Positions 1 to 5,833 of a stretch of 5,833 bases of DNA are shown here, piece by piece. Positions within the stretch are counted from its first letter, which is position 1, and each line of letters starts with the position of its first letter. The translations under genes were made by a program, and so were the position numbers. The notes under the pieces are model-generated. The model saw only the letters and a program-made list of their open reading frames with translations. It ran no database searches and was not told the origin of the DNA. This DNA comes from Helicobacteraceae bacterium (lineage in GTDB: Bacteria > Campylobacterota > Campylobacteria > Campylobacterales > Sulfurimonadaceae): the NCBI GenBank assembly GCA_030596305.1, contig JAUVKK010000064.1, positions 1 through 5,833 on the forward strand, in the 5' to 3' direction.

Positions 1-49
1 AACAAGTACTCCTAGACTAACTTCTAATCGTTTTGAAGTGAGTAATCTT
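1..49 (-). promoter_or_regulatory. Intergenic leader with AGGAG ribosome site pointing to a gene just outside the left edge
   Basis: On the minus strand this stretch ends CTAGGAGTACTTGTT at the window edge. AGGAG (13-9) is a much better Shine-Dalgarno match than most inside the operon, and a start codon immediately past base 1 would be 8 nt away. TATAAG (51-46), after a T-rich run, resembles a -10 element, but no -35 can be defended. In MSHA loci genes for pilins and pseudopilins lie further downstream, so the next gene may be one of these; nothing of its coding sequence is visible. Confidence 0.35.
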
Positions 50-72
50 ATAAGAGAAAAATTTTCTCTTAT
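50..72. repeat. Perfect 11-bp AT-rich palindrome at the end of the platform gene (weak terminator candidate)
   Basis: ATAAGAGAAAA (50-60) and its exact complement TTTTCTCTTAT (62-72) are separated by one base, so an RNA hairpin on either strand would have an A/U loop and a stem of about 8-9 bp. The repeat touches the TAA stop of the MshG-like gene. There is no GC-rich stem and no clear U-run after it on the minus strand, so it is not a textbook intrinsic terminator. It could be a weak or bidirectional terminator, an mRNA 3'-end stabiliser or a protein-binding palindrome. Confidence 0.45.
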
Positions 73-1313
73 TAACCGAGAGCTGCTTCTCCAAGACTCC
101 ACATCGGCAAGAAAATACCAAGTGCAAGCAGGAGAACCATACCACCAATAACAAATAGCATGATCGGTTCAATGGCTTCTTGAAGACCATCGATAATAGC
201 ATCAAACTTCATCTTGTAGTACTCAGTGACCTTTTGAAGCATATCATCCAGTGCACCTGAGTTTTCTCCGGCTTTGATCATCTGTATGATCATGTTTTCA
301 AACAGACCTGTCTCTTCAAGCCCTTCATGCAAGGTACTACCTTTTTCAACTGCTTGGCGAATGGTGGAAAGTTTGTCTTTCATCGGAAGGTTTTCTGTCA
401 TATTGATCGCTGTATCAAGTGCTTCAGCGATAGGAATACCAGAGCGAACCAGTTCAGAAAAGACAAGGGTGAAACGGCTTAGTGTTGAATTAAGAATAAT
501 TCCTTTTATAAGATAGGTACGCAAGAGCAGTTGATGTACCTTATATTTGAATTCTCTATTATTTTCAATCAGATATTTGATGACGATATAAAGTATGGCA
601 ATACCGGCTAAGATATATAGACCATAGTTCACTAAGGCTTTTGATAGAAACTGCAATATTACTGTAGGCAGTGGTAGACCTGCTTTAAACTTAGAGAAGA
701 TCATCTCAAATTTAGGCACAACAAAGGTAAGTAGGATACTGAATGCAACGGCCATAGCGATCATAACATTACGCGGATAAGCCATCGCTTTTTTAAACTT
801 GATCATATTGGCACGAATCTCTTCGAGCATATTTGCAAGGTTGTATAGAGCTTCAGCCATGTTACCTGTTTTTTCCCCTAAGTCAACCATGGCAAGCGTA
901 AGACCACCTAGTTGTGATCGGTAGTTATCCATTGCTTTGTATAGGCTTGATCCGGCATTGATGTCGTCACCACATGAAGTCAGGATCTCTTTTAAAGGTG
1001 GATCATCAGTTGCTTCAGCAAGATCTGAAAGCGCGTCATGCACAGATATACCGGCATTGGTCATAACCGCCAGTTGACGAATAGCAGCGATATGTGCATC
1101 CGGTTTGAGCTTTTTCTTTTTAGAATTTTTAAAGAGATTCGCTTTTATCTGAGCAAACTGCTCCTCCAAAGGTGCAGAGGTCTCTTCAAGCTTGACCATA
1201 ATACCAGGGAATTTAACCTTGGCCATGTAGTGCGCTTCTTTTTTACTCTCTGCATAAAGTCTGTGCTCAGTTTTTTTACCGCGAGCAAGTACGGTTGCTG
1301 TAAAATGTTTCAT
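72..1313 (-). CDS. mshG: Inner-membrane platform protein, MshG/GspF/PilC family
   Basis: Polytopic platform protein of type IV pili and type II secretion. It is thought to be turned by the assembly ATPase and to lift pilin subunits from the membrane. The 413 residues match the usual length of about 400. Two T2SSF domains are present: the first about 76-199 (AIRQLAVMTNAGISVHDAL, then VDLGEKTGNMAEAL and KFKKAMAYP), the second about 279-402 (SRFTLVFSELVRSGIPIAEAL, then IKAGENSGALDDML and IEPIMLFVIGGMV). Transmembrane helices are likely near 182-200, 228-249 and 383-403. The N-terminus (FTATVLARGKKTEHRLYAESKKEA) is the short beta unit typical of GspF/PilC, which supports the start at 1313. The ATG overlaps the mshE-like TGA by 4 nt. 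GTAAAGGG runs straight into the ATG with no normal spacing, so coupling to upstream translation is likely. MshG is chosen over GspF/PilC because of the L-M-N-E-G order. The TAA stop touches an AT-rich palindrome. Confidence 0.92.
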   Translation of the reverse strand: MKHFTATVLARGKKTEHRLYAESKKEAHYMAKVKFPGIMVKLEETSAPLEEQFAQIKANLFKNSKKKKLKPDAHIAAIRQLAVMTNAGISVHDALSDLAEATDDPPLKEILTSCGDDINAGSSLYKAMDNYRSQLGGLTLAMVDLGEKTGNMAEALYNLANMLEEIRANMIKFKKAMAYPRNVMIAMAVAFSILLTFVVPKFEMIFSKFKAGLPLPTVILQFLSKALVNYGLYILAGIAILYIVIKYLIENNREFKYKVHQLLLRTYLIKGIILNSTLSRFTLVFSELVRSGIPIAEALDTAINMTENLPMKDKLSTIRQAVEKGSTLHEGLEETGLFENMIIQMIKAGENSGALDDMLQKVTEYYKMKFDAIIDGLQEAIEPIMLFVIGGMVLLLALGIFLPMWSLGEAALG

Positions 1314-3052
1314 CCCTTTACCACCCTTAAAATTTCTTCAATTGTTGAGACACCGCTAACTACTTTTTTCATTCCATTTGAAAACATTGGCTCAAAACCT
1401 TCTTTCATTGCTTGTTCTATCATATCATCTTTTGAAGCACTTTGAGCAATCATACTTGAAAGTTCTTCGGAAATTGGCAACACTTCAGAGATCATCTCTC
1501 GACCCATATAACCAACCCCATTACACTCACGACATCCTTCACCTTTGTAAAAGACTGTGTCTTCTGGAAGGTACTGTTTATATGGTTCAATGACTGATAC
1601 TGGAAGCTCATCCTCAGTTTTACAATATGGACAGATCTTACGAATAAGACGCTGTGCCTGAATAGCGACTAATGCACCGCTGATCAAGTAGGGTTCTATC
1701 CCCATATCAACCATACGGGGAATAGAGCTGATGGCATCATTGGTGTGTAGCGTTGAAATAACCAAGTGACCTGTCAAGGCTGCTTTAATGGCAATTTCAA
1801 GTGTCTCCTGGTCACGGATCTCCCCGATCATGATCTTATCAGGATCCTGACGCAAGATAGAACGCAGTGCATCAGCAAAACTTAAACCAACACTGGCACG
1901 CACCTGGACCTGTTGAATTAGGTTCATTCTATACTCTACTGGATCCTCAACCGTGATGACCTTCTCTTCAACACTACGTAACTCATTTAGTGCACCGTAG
2001 AGAGTTGTCGTCTTACCACTACCTGTTGGTCCGGTAACAAGGATAATACCATAAGGTGTTTTAAGTGCGGTATGAAGTTTTTTATAACCTGCTTCATCCA
2101 TACCGGCATCTTCAAGACGAATGAGTGCTTTCTCTTTATCAAGAACACGCATTACAATGGATTCACCGTACATAATCGGCAGGGTAGAGAAACGAAAATC
2201 ATATTCACGACCGCCGACATCTGTTGAAAAACGGCCATCTTGCGGCTTTCTTCGTTCAGCGATGTCAAGATTTGCCAAGATCTTCAGACGAGAGGCAAGA
2301 GGAGGGTAGATGTCTTTATCAAAGATAAATACCTCAGAGAGTTTACCGTCAACACGTGCACGCACTGTACAGTTGTTCTCCGTTGGCTCGATGTGTACAT
2401 CACTCGCACGGTTTTTGATACATGCTTTTAAGATGACATCAATGAGTTTTACAATAGATGAAGCTTGTGCCTGATCTTTATTCTGATCAGTACCTAGTGA
2501 GTTCAACTCATTTCGAATATTGACAACAAGCTCTTTGACACTGTCTTTTAGTTCGACTTTGAAGAGATAGGCCTGGATCTGTTTTTCTGTAGCTGCCGCG
2601 ATATCAAGAGGTTTACGAGGATAAAGACGTTGAAGTGCTTCTTGTGCTTCAATATTCAACGGATCAGTAAAGGCAACTGTTACCGAAAGATCGTTTTCCT
2701 TGATAGGAATTGCCTGGAAACGTTTTAGCTGTGAAAGGGGGATCCTGTCAGTTAGTCTATAATCCATGTCAATGGAGTCAAGATCCAGGAATGATATCTC
2801 CAGCATCTCGGCAAGGTGCTGTACAACAGACTGATCATCTAAAAAATGATACTGTTTAATAATACCGATCTCATAATGACCAGAACGAATCTGCTCAACA
2901 ACGAATCGTTTAACAAAGTTGACAGATACGGCACCTACCTTCGTAAGTGTTTCAAGTAAAGTGTCATCTTTTACACCGACACGGCTCAGACGCTCTATCT
3001 GCTCTTCAGAGATATGGCCTTGTGTTAATAGATCATAAGTTACTCTATCCAT
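1310..3052 (-). CDS. mshE: Pilus assembly / type II secretion ATPase, MshE/GspE/PilB family
   Basis: Cytoplasmic hexameric ATPase that powers pilus or pseudopilus extension by acting on the platform protein encoded next. The 580 residues are full length for the family. The N-terminal T2SSE_N/MshEN-like region spans about 30-165 (ending FLDL, then RFQAIPI and DPLNIEA). The N2 region follows (ASDVHIEP 217-223, RVDGKL 233-238, RRKPQDGRFS 268-276). The ATPase core has Walker A GPTGSGKT (341-348), the Asp box VITVEDPVEY (365-374), Walker B DKIMIGEIRDQET (405-417) and the His box GHLVISTLHTNDA (428-440). A tetracysteine zinc site, CPYC (474-477) with CREC (507-510), marks it as an extension-type rather than a PilT-type enzyme. 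The N-terminal domain lacks the Arg of the c-di-GMP-binding RLG motifs. The start ATG at 3052 has AGGA 6 nt upstream, overlapping the end of the preceding gene. The stop overlaps the next ATG (ATGA). The family is certain; MshE over GspE/PilB follows from gene order. Confidence 0.93.
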   Translation of the reverse strand: MDRVTYDLLTQGHISEEQIERLSRVGVKDDTLLETLTKVGAVSVNFVKRFVVEQIRSGHYEIGIIKQYHFLDDQSVVQHLAEMLEISFLDLDSIDMDYRLTDRIPLSQLKRFQAIPIKENDLSVTVAFTDPLNIEAQEALQRLYPRKPLDIAAATEKQIQAYLFKVELKDSVKELVVNIRNELNSLGTDQNKDQAQASSIVKLIDVILKACIKNRASDVHIEPTENNCTVRARVDGKLSEVFIFDKDIYPPLASRLKILANLDIAERRKPQDGRFSTDVGGREYDFRFSTLPIMYGESIVMRVLDKEKALIRLEDAGMDEAGYKKLHTALKTPYGIILVTGPTGSGKTTTLYGALNELRSVEEKVITVEDPVEYRMNLIQQVQVRASVGLSFADALRSILRQDPDKIMIGEIRDQETLEIAIKAALTGHLVISTLHTNDAISSIPRMVDMGIEPYLISGALVAIQAQRLIRKICPYCKTEDELPVSVIEPYKQYLPEDTVFYKGEGCRECNGVGYMGREMISEVLPISEELSSMIAQSASKDDMIEQAMKEGFEPMFSNGMKKVVSGVSTIEEILRVVKG

Positions 3053-3060
3053 TTTTATTC

Positions 3061-3609
3061 CTACCAGTATATATGACGTTTAGTCATTATTTTATCATTA
3101 TATTCTTCTATAATCATTTTTGGTGAAGAACCACTTTTTGTCACAAAAAGACGATAGCTTTTGTTGACATCATTTGGATCAGTATAGTTGTAGCGTCGTC
3201 TATCTTTAGAACCATTGTCATTAGAGTAAAGGTCAAACACGGTTGAAAGAACATATTCTGTCGTTGGCAACTTAATAGGTTTAAGGTCATATTGGTCAGC
3301 AAGCGCATGTATAAGAAGTTTTTTTTGCATTAGGATAACAGAGAAGTAGGCAGCATTCGCTCGTGATTCAGGGGTTCTTTTCAAAGAAGCTATAGGCATA
3401 GACAATTTGTCGAGTTGATCAGCATTAAGACAGGAAAAGGCATAAAGTGAGATAAACTCTTCATCATCTTTATATTGTTGTAGCAGGGCATCGCCGGATT
3501 GGCAAGCTTCTTCGTATTTTGCATCTTGAAAGAGTTTATAGGTCTCGACTTTTCCGTCAGCAAGCAGGAGTAGCGGAGATAAAAAGAGAAGTATTATTAA
3601 TCTATTCAT
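3061..3609 (-). CDS. Unrecognised exported protein, 182 aa, in the pilus operon
   Basis: I do not recognise this protein. It starts with a compact signal peptide (NR then a Leu/Ile-rich core, about residues 3-16), with likely cleavage near LLLLA/DG, so a periplasmic location is expected. There is no lipobox cysteine, hence no sign of a lipoprotein. The mature part begins with a helical, TPR-like stretch (KLFQDAKYEEACQSGDALLQQYKDDEEFISLYAFSCLNADQL) holding the only two cysteines, C36 and C60, one in each of two presumed neighbouring helices. The second half is more polar, with a charged segment (DRRRYNYTDPNDVNKSYRLF, 136-155), and ends in aromatic YW. Its ATG overlaps the TGA of the TPR gene (ATGA, 4 nt) and its TAG lies 8 nt before the next ATG, so it is translated with the pilus genes. 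It sits between the mshN and mshE positions, where the V. cholerae MSHA locus has no gene. A role in pilus or secretin assembly is inferred only from context. Confidence 0.8.
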   Translation of the reverse strand: MNRLIILLFLSPLLLLADGKVETYKLFQDAKYEEACQSGDALLQQYKDDEEFISLYAFSCLNADQLDKLSMPIASLKRTPESRANAAYFSVILMQKKLLIHALADQYDLKPIKLPTTEYVLSTVFDLYSNDNGSKDRRRYNYTDPNDVNKSYRLFVTKSGSSPKMIIEEYNDKIMTKRHIYW

Positions 3610-4505
3610 TTGAAGTTTCCTTTTTGAATTTCATTTAACAGTATTTTCGCCTTGATAGAACCGGACTTTTTAATATAAGGTTTCAATTTACTGAGGGCTT
3701 TATCCTGGTAACCCAGTTTCACTAAAGATTTAGTATAGAGAAGGACACCATCTTCAATATTTGGATTAAGTTTATATGTCGCTTTAGCATAGTTATAAGA
3801 CTCTTTATAATCACCCTGTTCATAATACTTTTTAGCAATAAAAAGACTTAAAGCAGGATTCTGTGTTTTATTAAAGCGCTTTATTACACTCCTCAACTCA
3901 TCTTTGGATGTAGTGCTGTGCCCAACTTGAACTAAAGCTTGCTCGGGTGCTTTATTACTATTTTCACTATGTACAACAGTTTGAACAGGCTTTTTGATCA
4001 CAGTTTTCGTTTCTTTTTTCTTAACTGCTTTTTTTTGAGGAAGGGTAGCTGTTTTTGTTGTTCTAGCAACTTTTTTTGGCTTTGTAGCTGGCTTTTTTTG
4101 TTTTTTAGGCTTAGGAGGCTTAGGAGGCTTTATGACTTTCTTTTTTGCTGTAACTGGCGGTTTACTGACAGATGCAAGCAGTTGTGTATTTTTATAGTTG
4201 ATCGCTTGGTCTTCAAGGTTGTAGATGAAGTCAAATGATGGAACCAATACATTTTGTTTGTATGCTTTTTGGACCTGAACTGCCTGCACAGGCTCGACAC
4301 TCTTCGTCACTTTAACAACAGCTGGGACTTTCTTATGTGTTTGTTCTTTATTTAAAAGTGCCAAAACTGCTTCGGGTTTTATTATGTATAGATACGAAGA
4401 GGCACCGGCAATAATTAAGAGGACAAAGGATGTGATATAAAGTGGTAACACTTTTTTAGAGTGGTATTTAGCCCATTTATTTTCTAACTCTAAGACATCA
4501 AGCAT
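3606..4505 (-). CDS. Membrane-anchored TPR protein, MshN-like, with Lys/Pro-rich spacer
   Basis: Probable bitopic inner-membrane protein of the pilus assembly complex. With the start at ATG 4505 it has 299 residues: a short cytoplasmic N-terminus (WAKYHSKK), one transmembrane helix (about 20-42), a first periplasmic stretch, a very basic low-complexity spacer (about 121-174, with 22 Lys, 9 Pro and a single acidic residue, including KPPKPPKPKK), and two TPR-like repeats near the C-terminus (about 218-249 and 251-284; for example AKKYYEQGDYKESYNYAKATYKLNPN). This layout and its position between the MshM-like ATPase and MshE fit MshN, a TPR protein of the MSHA locus. Sequence alone does not prove orthology, so no symbol is given. 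A TTG codon directly before the ATG (4508) is a possible alternative start. The start overlaps the ATPase stop by 8 nt and has only a weak ribosome site, which suggests translational coupling. The TPR part could scaffold the platform or the secretin from the periplasm; that is inference. Confidence 0.78.
   Translation of the reverse strand: MLDVLELENKWAKYHSKKVLPLYITSFVLLIIAGASSYLYIIKPEAVLALLNKEQTHKKVPAVVKVTKSVEPVQAVQVQKAYKQNVLVPSFDFIYNLEDQAINYKNTQLLASVSKPPVTAKKKVIKPPKPPKPKKQKKPATKPKKVARTTKTATLPQKKAVKKKETKTVIKKPVQTVVHSENSNKAPEQALVQVGHSTTSKDELRSVIKRFNKTQNPALSLFIAKKYYEQGDYKESYNYAKATYKLNPNIEDGVLLYTKSLVKLGYQDKALSKLKPYIKKSGSIKAKILLNEIQKGNFK
4105..4128. repeat. 9-bp tandem repeat encoding Lys-Pro-Pro in the TPR protein spacer
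   Basis: TTAGGAGGC occurs twice head to tail (4111-4119, 4120-4128), preceded by a shortened copy TTAGGC (4105-4110). On the coding strand this reads as successive Lys-Pro-Pro units and lies in the basic periplasmic spacer. Since the unit is a multiple of three, copy-number change would lengthen or shorten the spacer without breaking the frame. Confidence 0.8.
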
Positions 4506-5310
4506 CAATAAACCCAGTGTGAATAGCTGCCATCTCTATCAGTTTTGTAGGCATAGTTCTGTGTTTGATCTTAGCTGGATCATTTCCCTCATACCAACTG
4601 CATATTTCAAAAAGCCCATACATAAGTTTATTGGTATCACGATAGTTCCCATCTGTGAATTTGTGAATACGTTTAACACTTCTGTCACTGAACATATTGG
4701 CCAGATCAAAAAAGTTTGCACGCAGAAGCTTCTTATGGATGTAGAGTGTCAATTCCGATGCCGTAGCATTTTGCAGCTCTTGGCTCTCCCAAATACGTGT
4801 TTGGAAATGTTCTTTGGCGATTAGGTCCTCTTTTTCTGTTTTATGCAGTGCAAAAATAAATTTTACTTTTCTTGAATCTGAAATAAGACGGATCTTCTCC
4901 ATTAATGATTCAGAGTAGAGTTGTGCTTCATCAAGAATGACAATTGGTGTGACCTCTATCTCATAGTGGTTTGCAATCTCAATAAATTGTGTAAAGTTGA
5001 GTGAGTCAGGTGTGTTGAAACGAAAAATCTCATAAGCCAAGACCTTAAAAAACTCGGTTTCATCTATAACAGGAGTTTGTATGTAAACAACTTTTTGTTT
5101 TGGTGAGAGTTCTTTATAGAGCTTGTTAAGCATCATGCTTTTTCCAGTTCCCGGCTTTCCGAAAACGAGGATCATTTTAAGAGGCTTCTGTATCGCCTCT
5201 TTGAGCGCATGGTAAATAGCCATACTGCGGTCAAGCTGGACATAGTCTTTTGAATCGACTATATCCTGAAAAACCTCTTTGGAATTGCGAAAGATCTTAG
5301 AGTTCTTCAT
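4498..5310 (-). CDS. mshM: ExeA/MshM-type AAA ATPase of the pilus operon
   Basis: Cytoplasmic P-loop ATPase of the ExeA/MshM group, an accessory factor of MSHA pili and of secretin assembly. With the start at 5310 it has 270 residues: Walker A GKPGTGKS (51-58), Walker B IVILDEAQ (123-130), a sensor-1-like strand KVKFIFALHKTE (148-159), a candidate arginine finger in QTRIW (R172) and a sensor-2-like GNYRDTNKL (221-229), where ExeA proteins usually have GxPRxIN. The usual ExeA/MshM N-terminal block with a Phe-rich GLxxxPF motif is not seen, and there is no C-terminal peptidoglycan-binding domain as in ExeA itself. An ATG at 5361 is in frame and would add 17 basic residues (287 aa). I prefer 5310 because AGAGG lies just upstream of it and the overlap with the secretin gene shrinks to 14 nt, while 5361 has no good ribosome site. 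The stop overlaps the next gene by 8 nt. The family call is firm; mshM rests on position between secretin and TPR gene. Confidence 0.85.
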   Translation of the reverse strand: MKNSKIFRNSKEVFQDIVDSKDYVQLDRSMAIYHALKEAIQKPLKMILVFGKPGTGKSMMLNKLYKELSPKQKVVYIQTPVIDETEFFKVLAYEIFRFNTPDSLNFTQFIEIANHYEIEVTPIVILDEAQLYSESLMEKIRLISDSRKVKFIFALHKTEKEDLIAKEHFQTRIWESQELQNATASELTLYIHKKLLRANFFDLANMFSDRSVKRIHKFTDGNYRDTNKLMYGLFEICSWYEGNDPAKIKHRTMPTKLIEMAAIHTGFIDA

Positions 5311-5833
5311 CTGCCTCTTTGCTTTCAGGTGCAACTTCCGCATCTGTAGTAACATTATCATCTTCGCTAAATGTTGCTTTGAGACCTGCTTCTTCTTTTG
5401 TCATTGATGTGTAACCAAGGTCTGCGATCGTAAGTGTATTGCCTTCTGGTTTAATGATATGTGGTTCGATTACAATAATAATCTCTTCAACCTGGCGGAT
5501 TTTCTCTTCATATTTAAAGAAGTAACCAAGTCCTGGGATGTCACCGAGAAGAGGTACTTTGTTCGTTTTGAAGTTTTCACGTGAACCGATAAGACCACCT
5601 AGAATAATACGGTTTCCATCTTTAACAGTAACAACTGATGACAGTTGACGACGGTCAAGGTCAGGCGGCATAGTACGGTTCTCCTGGGCAATAGTGTCAC
5701 TCTGGATCTGAACACGGGTTTGACTCAAAGACGGATTGACCTTAATGGTGATCAGATCATTGTCACCGATCTCCGGTGTGATGTCTAAAAGAACACCGGC
5801 AAAGACAGAGTTGACAATGTCATTTTGTGTTGT
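5297..5833 (-). CDS. mshL: MSHA-type pilus secretin MshL/PilQ family, C-terminal part (5' end outside window)
   Basis: Outer-membrane secretin, the multimeric gated channel through which a type IV pilus or type II pseudopilus substrate leaves the periplasm. The reading frame is open to the right window edge, so 178 C-terminal residues are visible and the start lies outside. The visible part begins in the secretin core, with GVLLDITPEIG and ITIKVNPS, which is the amphipathic beta-barrel part of the family. The near-diagnostic VPLLGDIPGLGYFF follows, then VEEIIIVIEPHII, the last strand of the domain. Upstream of the signature is VVTVKDGNRIILGGLI, typical of PilQ/MshL/GspD. The choice of MshL over PilQ or GspD rests mainly on the gene order that follows (M, N, E, G). 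After EPHII there is a tail of about 55 residues whose last 23 hold ten Asp/Glu and one Lys. The stop is TAA at 5299-5297, and the next gene starts inside this one (14-nt overlap). A TTG at 5728 is an internal Leu codon, not a start. Confidence 0.93.
   Translation of the reverse strand, partial: TTQNDIVNSVFAGVLLDITPEIGDNDLITIKVNPSLSQTRVQIQSDTIAQENRTMPPDLDRRQLSSVVTVKDGNRIILGGLIGSRENFKTNKVPLLGDIPGLGYFFKYEEKIRQVEEIIIVIEPHIIKPEGNTLTIADLGYTSMTKEEAGLKATFSEDDNVTTDAEVAPESKEADEEL

Noticed and set aside
50..72. Palindrome as a standard rho-independent terminator
   Set aside because: The stem is nearly all A/T with a one-base spacer and no U-run follows it on the transcribed strand, so it is kept only as a palindrome with uncertain role.
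17..205. Minus-strand 62-codon frame with a hydrophobic centre
   Set aside because: It overlaps the last transmembrane helix of the platform protein in another frame; the hydrophobicity is a shadow of that helix.
1038..1445. Plus-strand 135-codon open frame crossing the junction of the platform and ATPase genes
   Set aside because: It lies opposite two well-identified genes, shows no domain and has the Phe/Cys-rich composition of an antisense reading.
1310..3052. Retraction ATPase (PilT)
   Set aside because: The long N-terminal domain and the tetracysteine zinc site belong to extension-type MshE/PilB/GspE enzymes.
3061..3609. 182-aa protein as a pilotin lipoprotein for the secretin
   Set aside because: There is no lipobox cysteine after the signal core; the first Cys is residue 36.
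3939..4238. Plus-strand 99-codon open frame rich in Phe, Leu and Arg
   Set aside because: It is the antisense of the Lys/Pro-rich spacer; the composition is explained by AAA and CCT codons on the other strand, and it has no family resemblance.
4519..4824. Plus-strand 101-codon frame, with a minus-strand 60-codon frame at 4539-4721
   Set aside because: Both lie inside the MshM-like ATPase gene, whose sensor and arginine motifs are in the competing frame.
5297..5728. Secretin gene starting at TTG 5728
   Set aside because: The frame stays open to the window edge and the 35 upstream codons read as conserved secretin core, so TTG is an internal Leu.

Overview
The window carries one tightly packed, entirely minus-strand gene cluster for an MSHA-type (type IV pilus / type II secretion-like) envelope machine. 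Read in transcription order, from the right edge to the left, it holds the C-terminal part of an MshL/PilQ-family secretin, an ExeA/MshM-type AAA ATPase, an inner-membrane-anchored TPR protein in the MshN position, an unrecognised exported 182-aa protein, an MshE/GspE-type assembly ATPase and an MshG/GspF-type inner-membrane platform protein. The order L-M-N-E-G is the one known from the Vibrio cholerae MSHA pilus locus. The 182-aa gene between the N and E positions is an addition to that order.

The genome looks AT-leaning, with Lys/Ile-rich proteins and many A/T homopolymers. Together with an MSHA-like locus of this style, this suggests a free-living Campylobacterota bacterium (Sulfurimonas/Sulfurovum type). 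That assignment is inference from composition and general resemblance; no marker gene in the window proves it.

Layout: 5833-5297 secretin (5' end outside the window); 5310-4498 ATPase; 4505-3606 TPR protein; 3609-3061 exported unknown; 3052-1310 MshE-like; 1313-72 MshG-like; 71-1 a short non-coding stretch with an 11-bp AT-rich palindrome and, at the extreme edge, a strong Shine-Dalgarno-like AGGAG that points to another minus-strand gene starting just outside. Four of the five gene junctions overlap (14, 8, 4 and 4 nt) and the fifth has only an 8-nt gap, so the genes almost certainly form one translationally coupled operon with no internal promoter space.

Functionally, the cytoplasmic hexameric ATPase (MshE-like) would drive the polytopic platform protein (MshG-like) to insert or extract pilin or pseudopilin subunits, and the fibre would exit through the secretin. 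The MshM-like ATPase and the TPR protein are accessory factors that probably connect inner membrane and periplasm. No pilin, prepilin peptidase or PilT-like retraction ATPase is visible here. The most notable points are the unknown exported gene inside a conserved gene order, a degenerate c-di-GMP-type N-terminal domain in the assembly ATPase, and a TonB-like Lys/Pro-rich spacer in the TPR protein.
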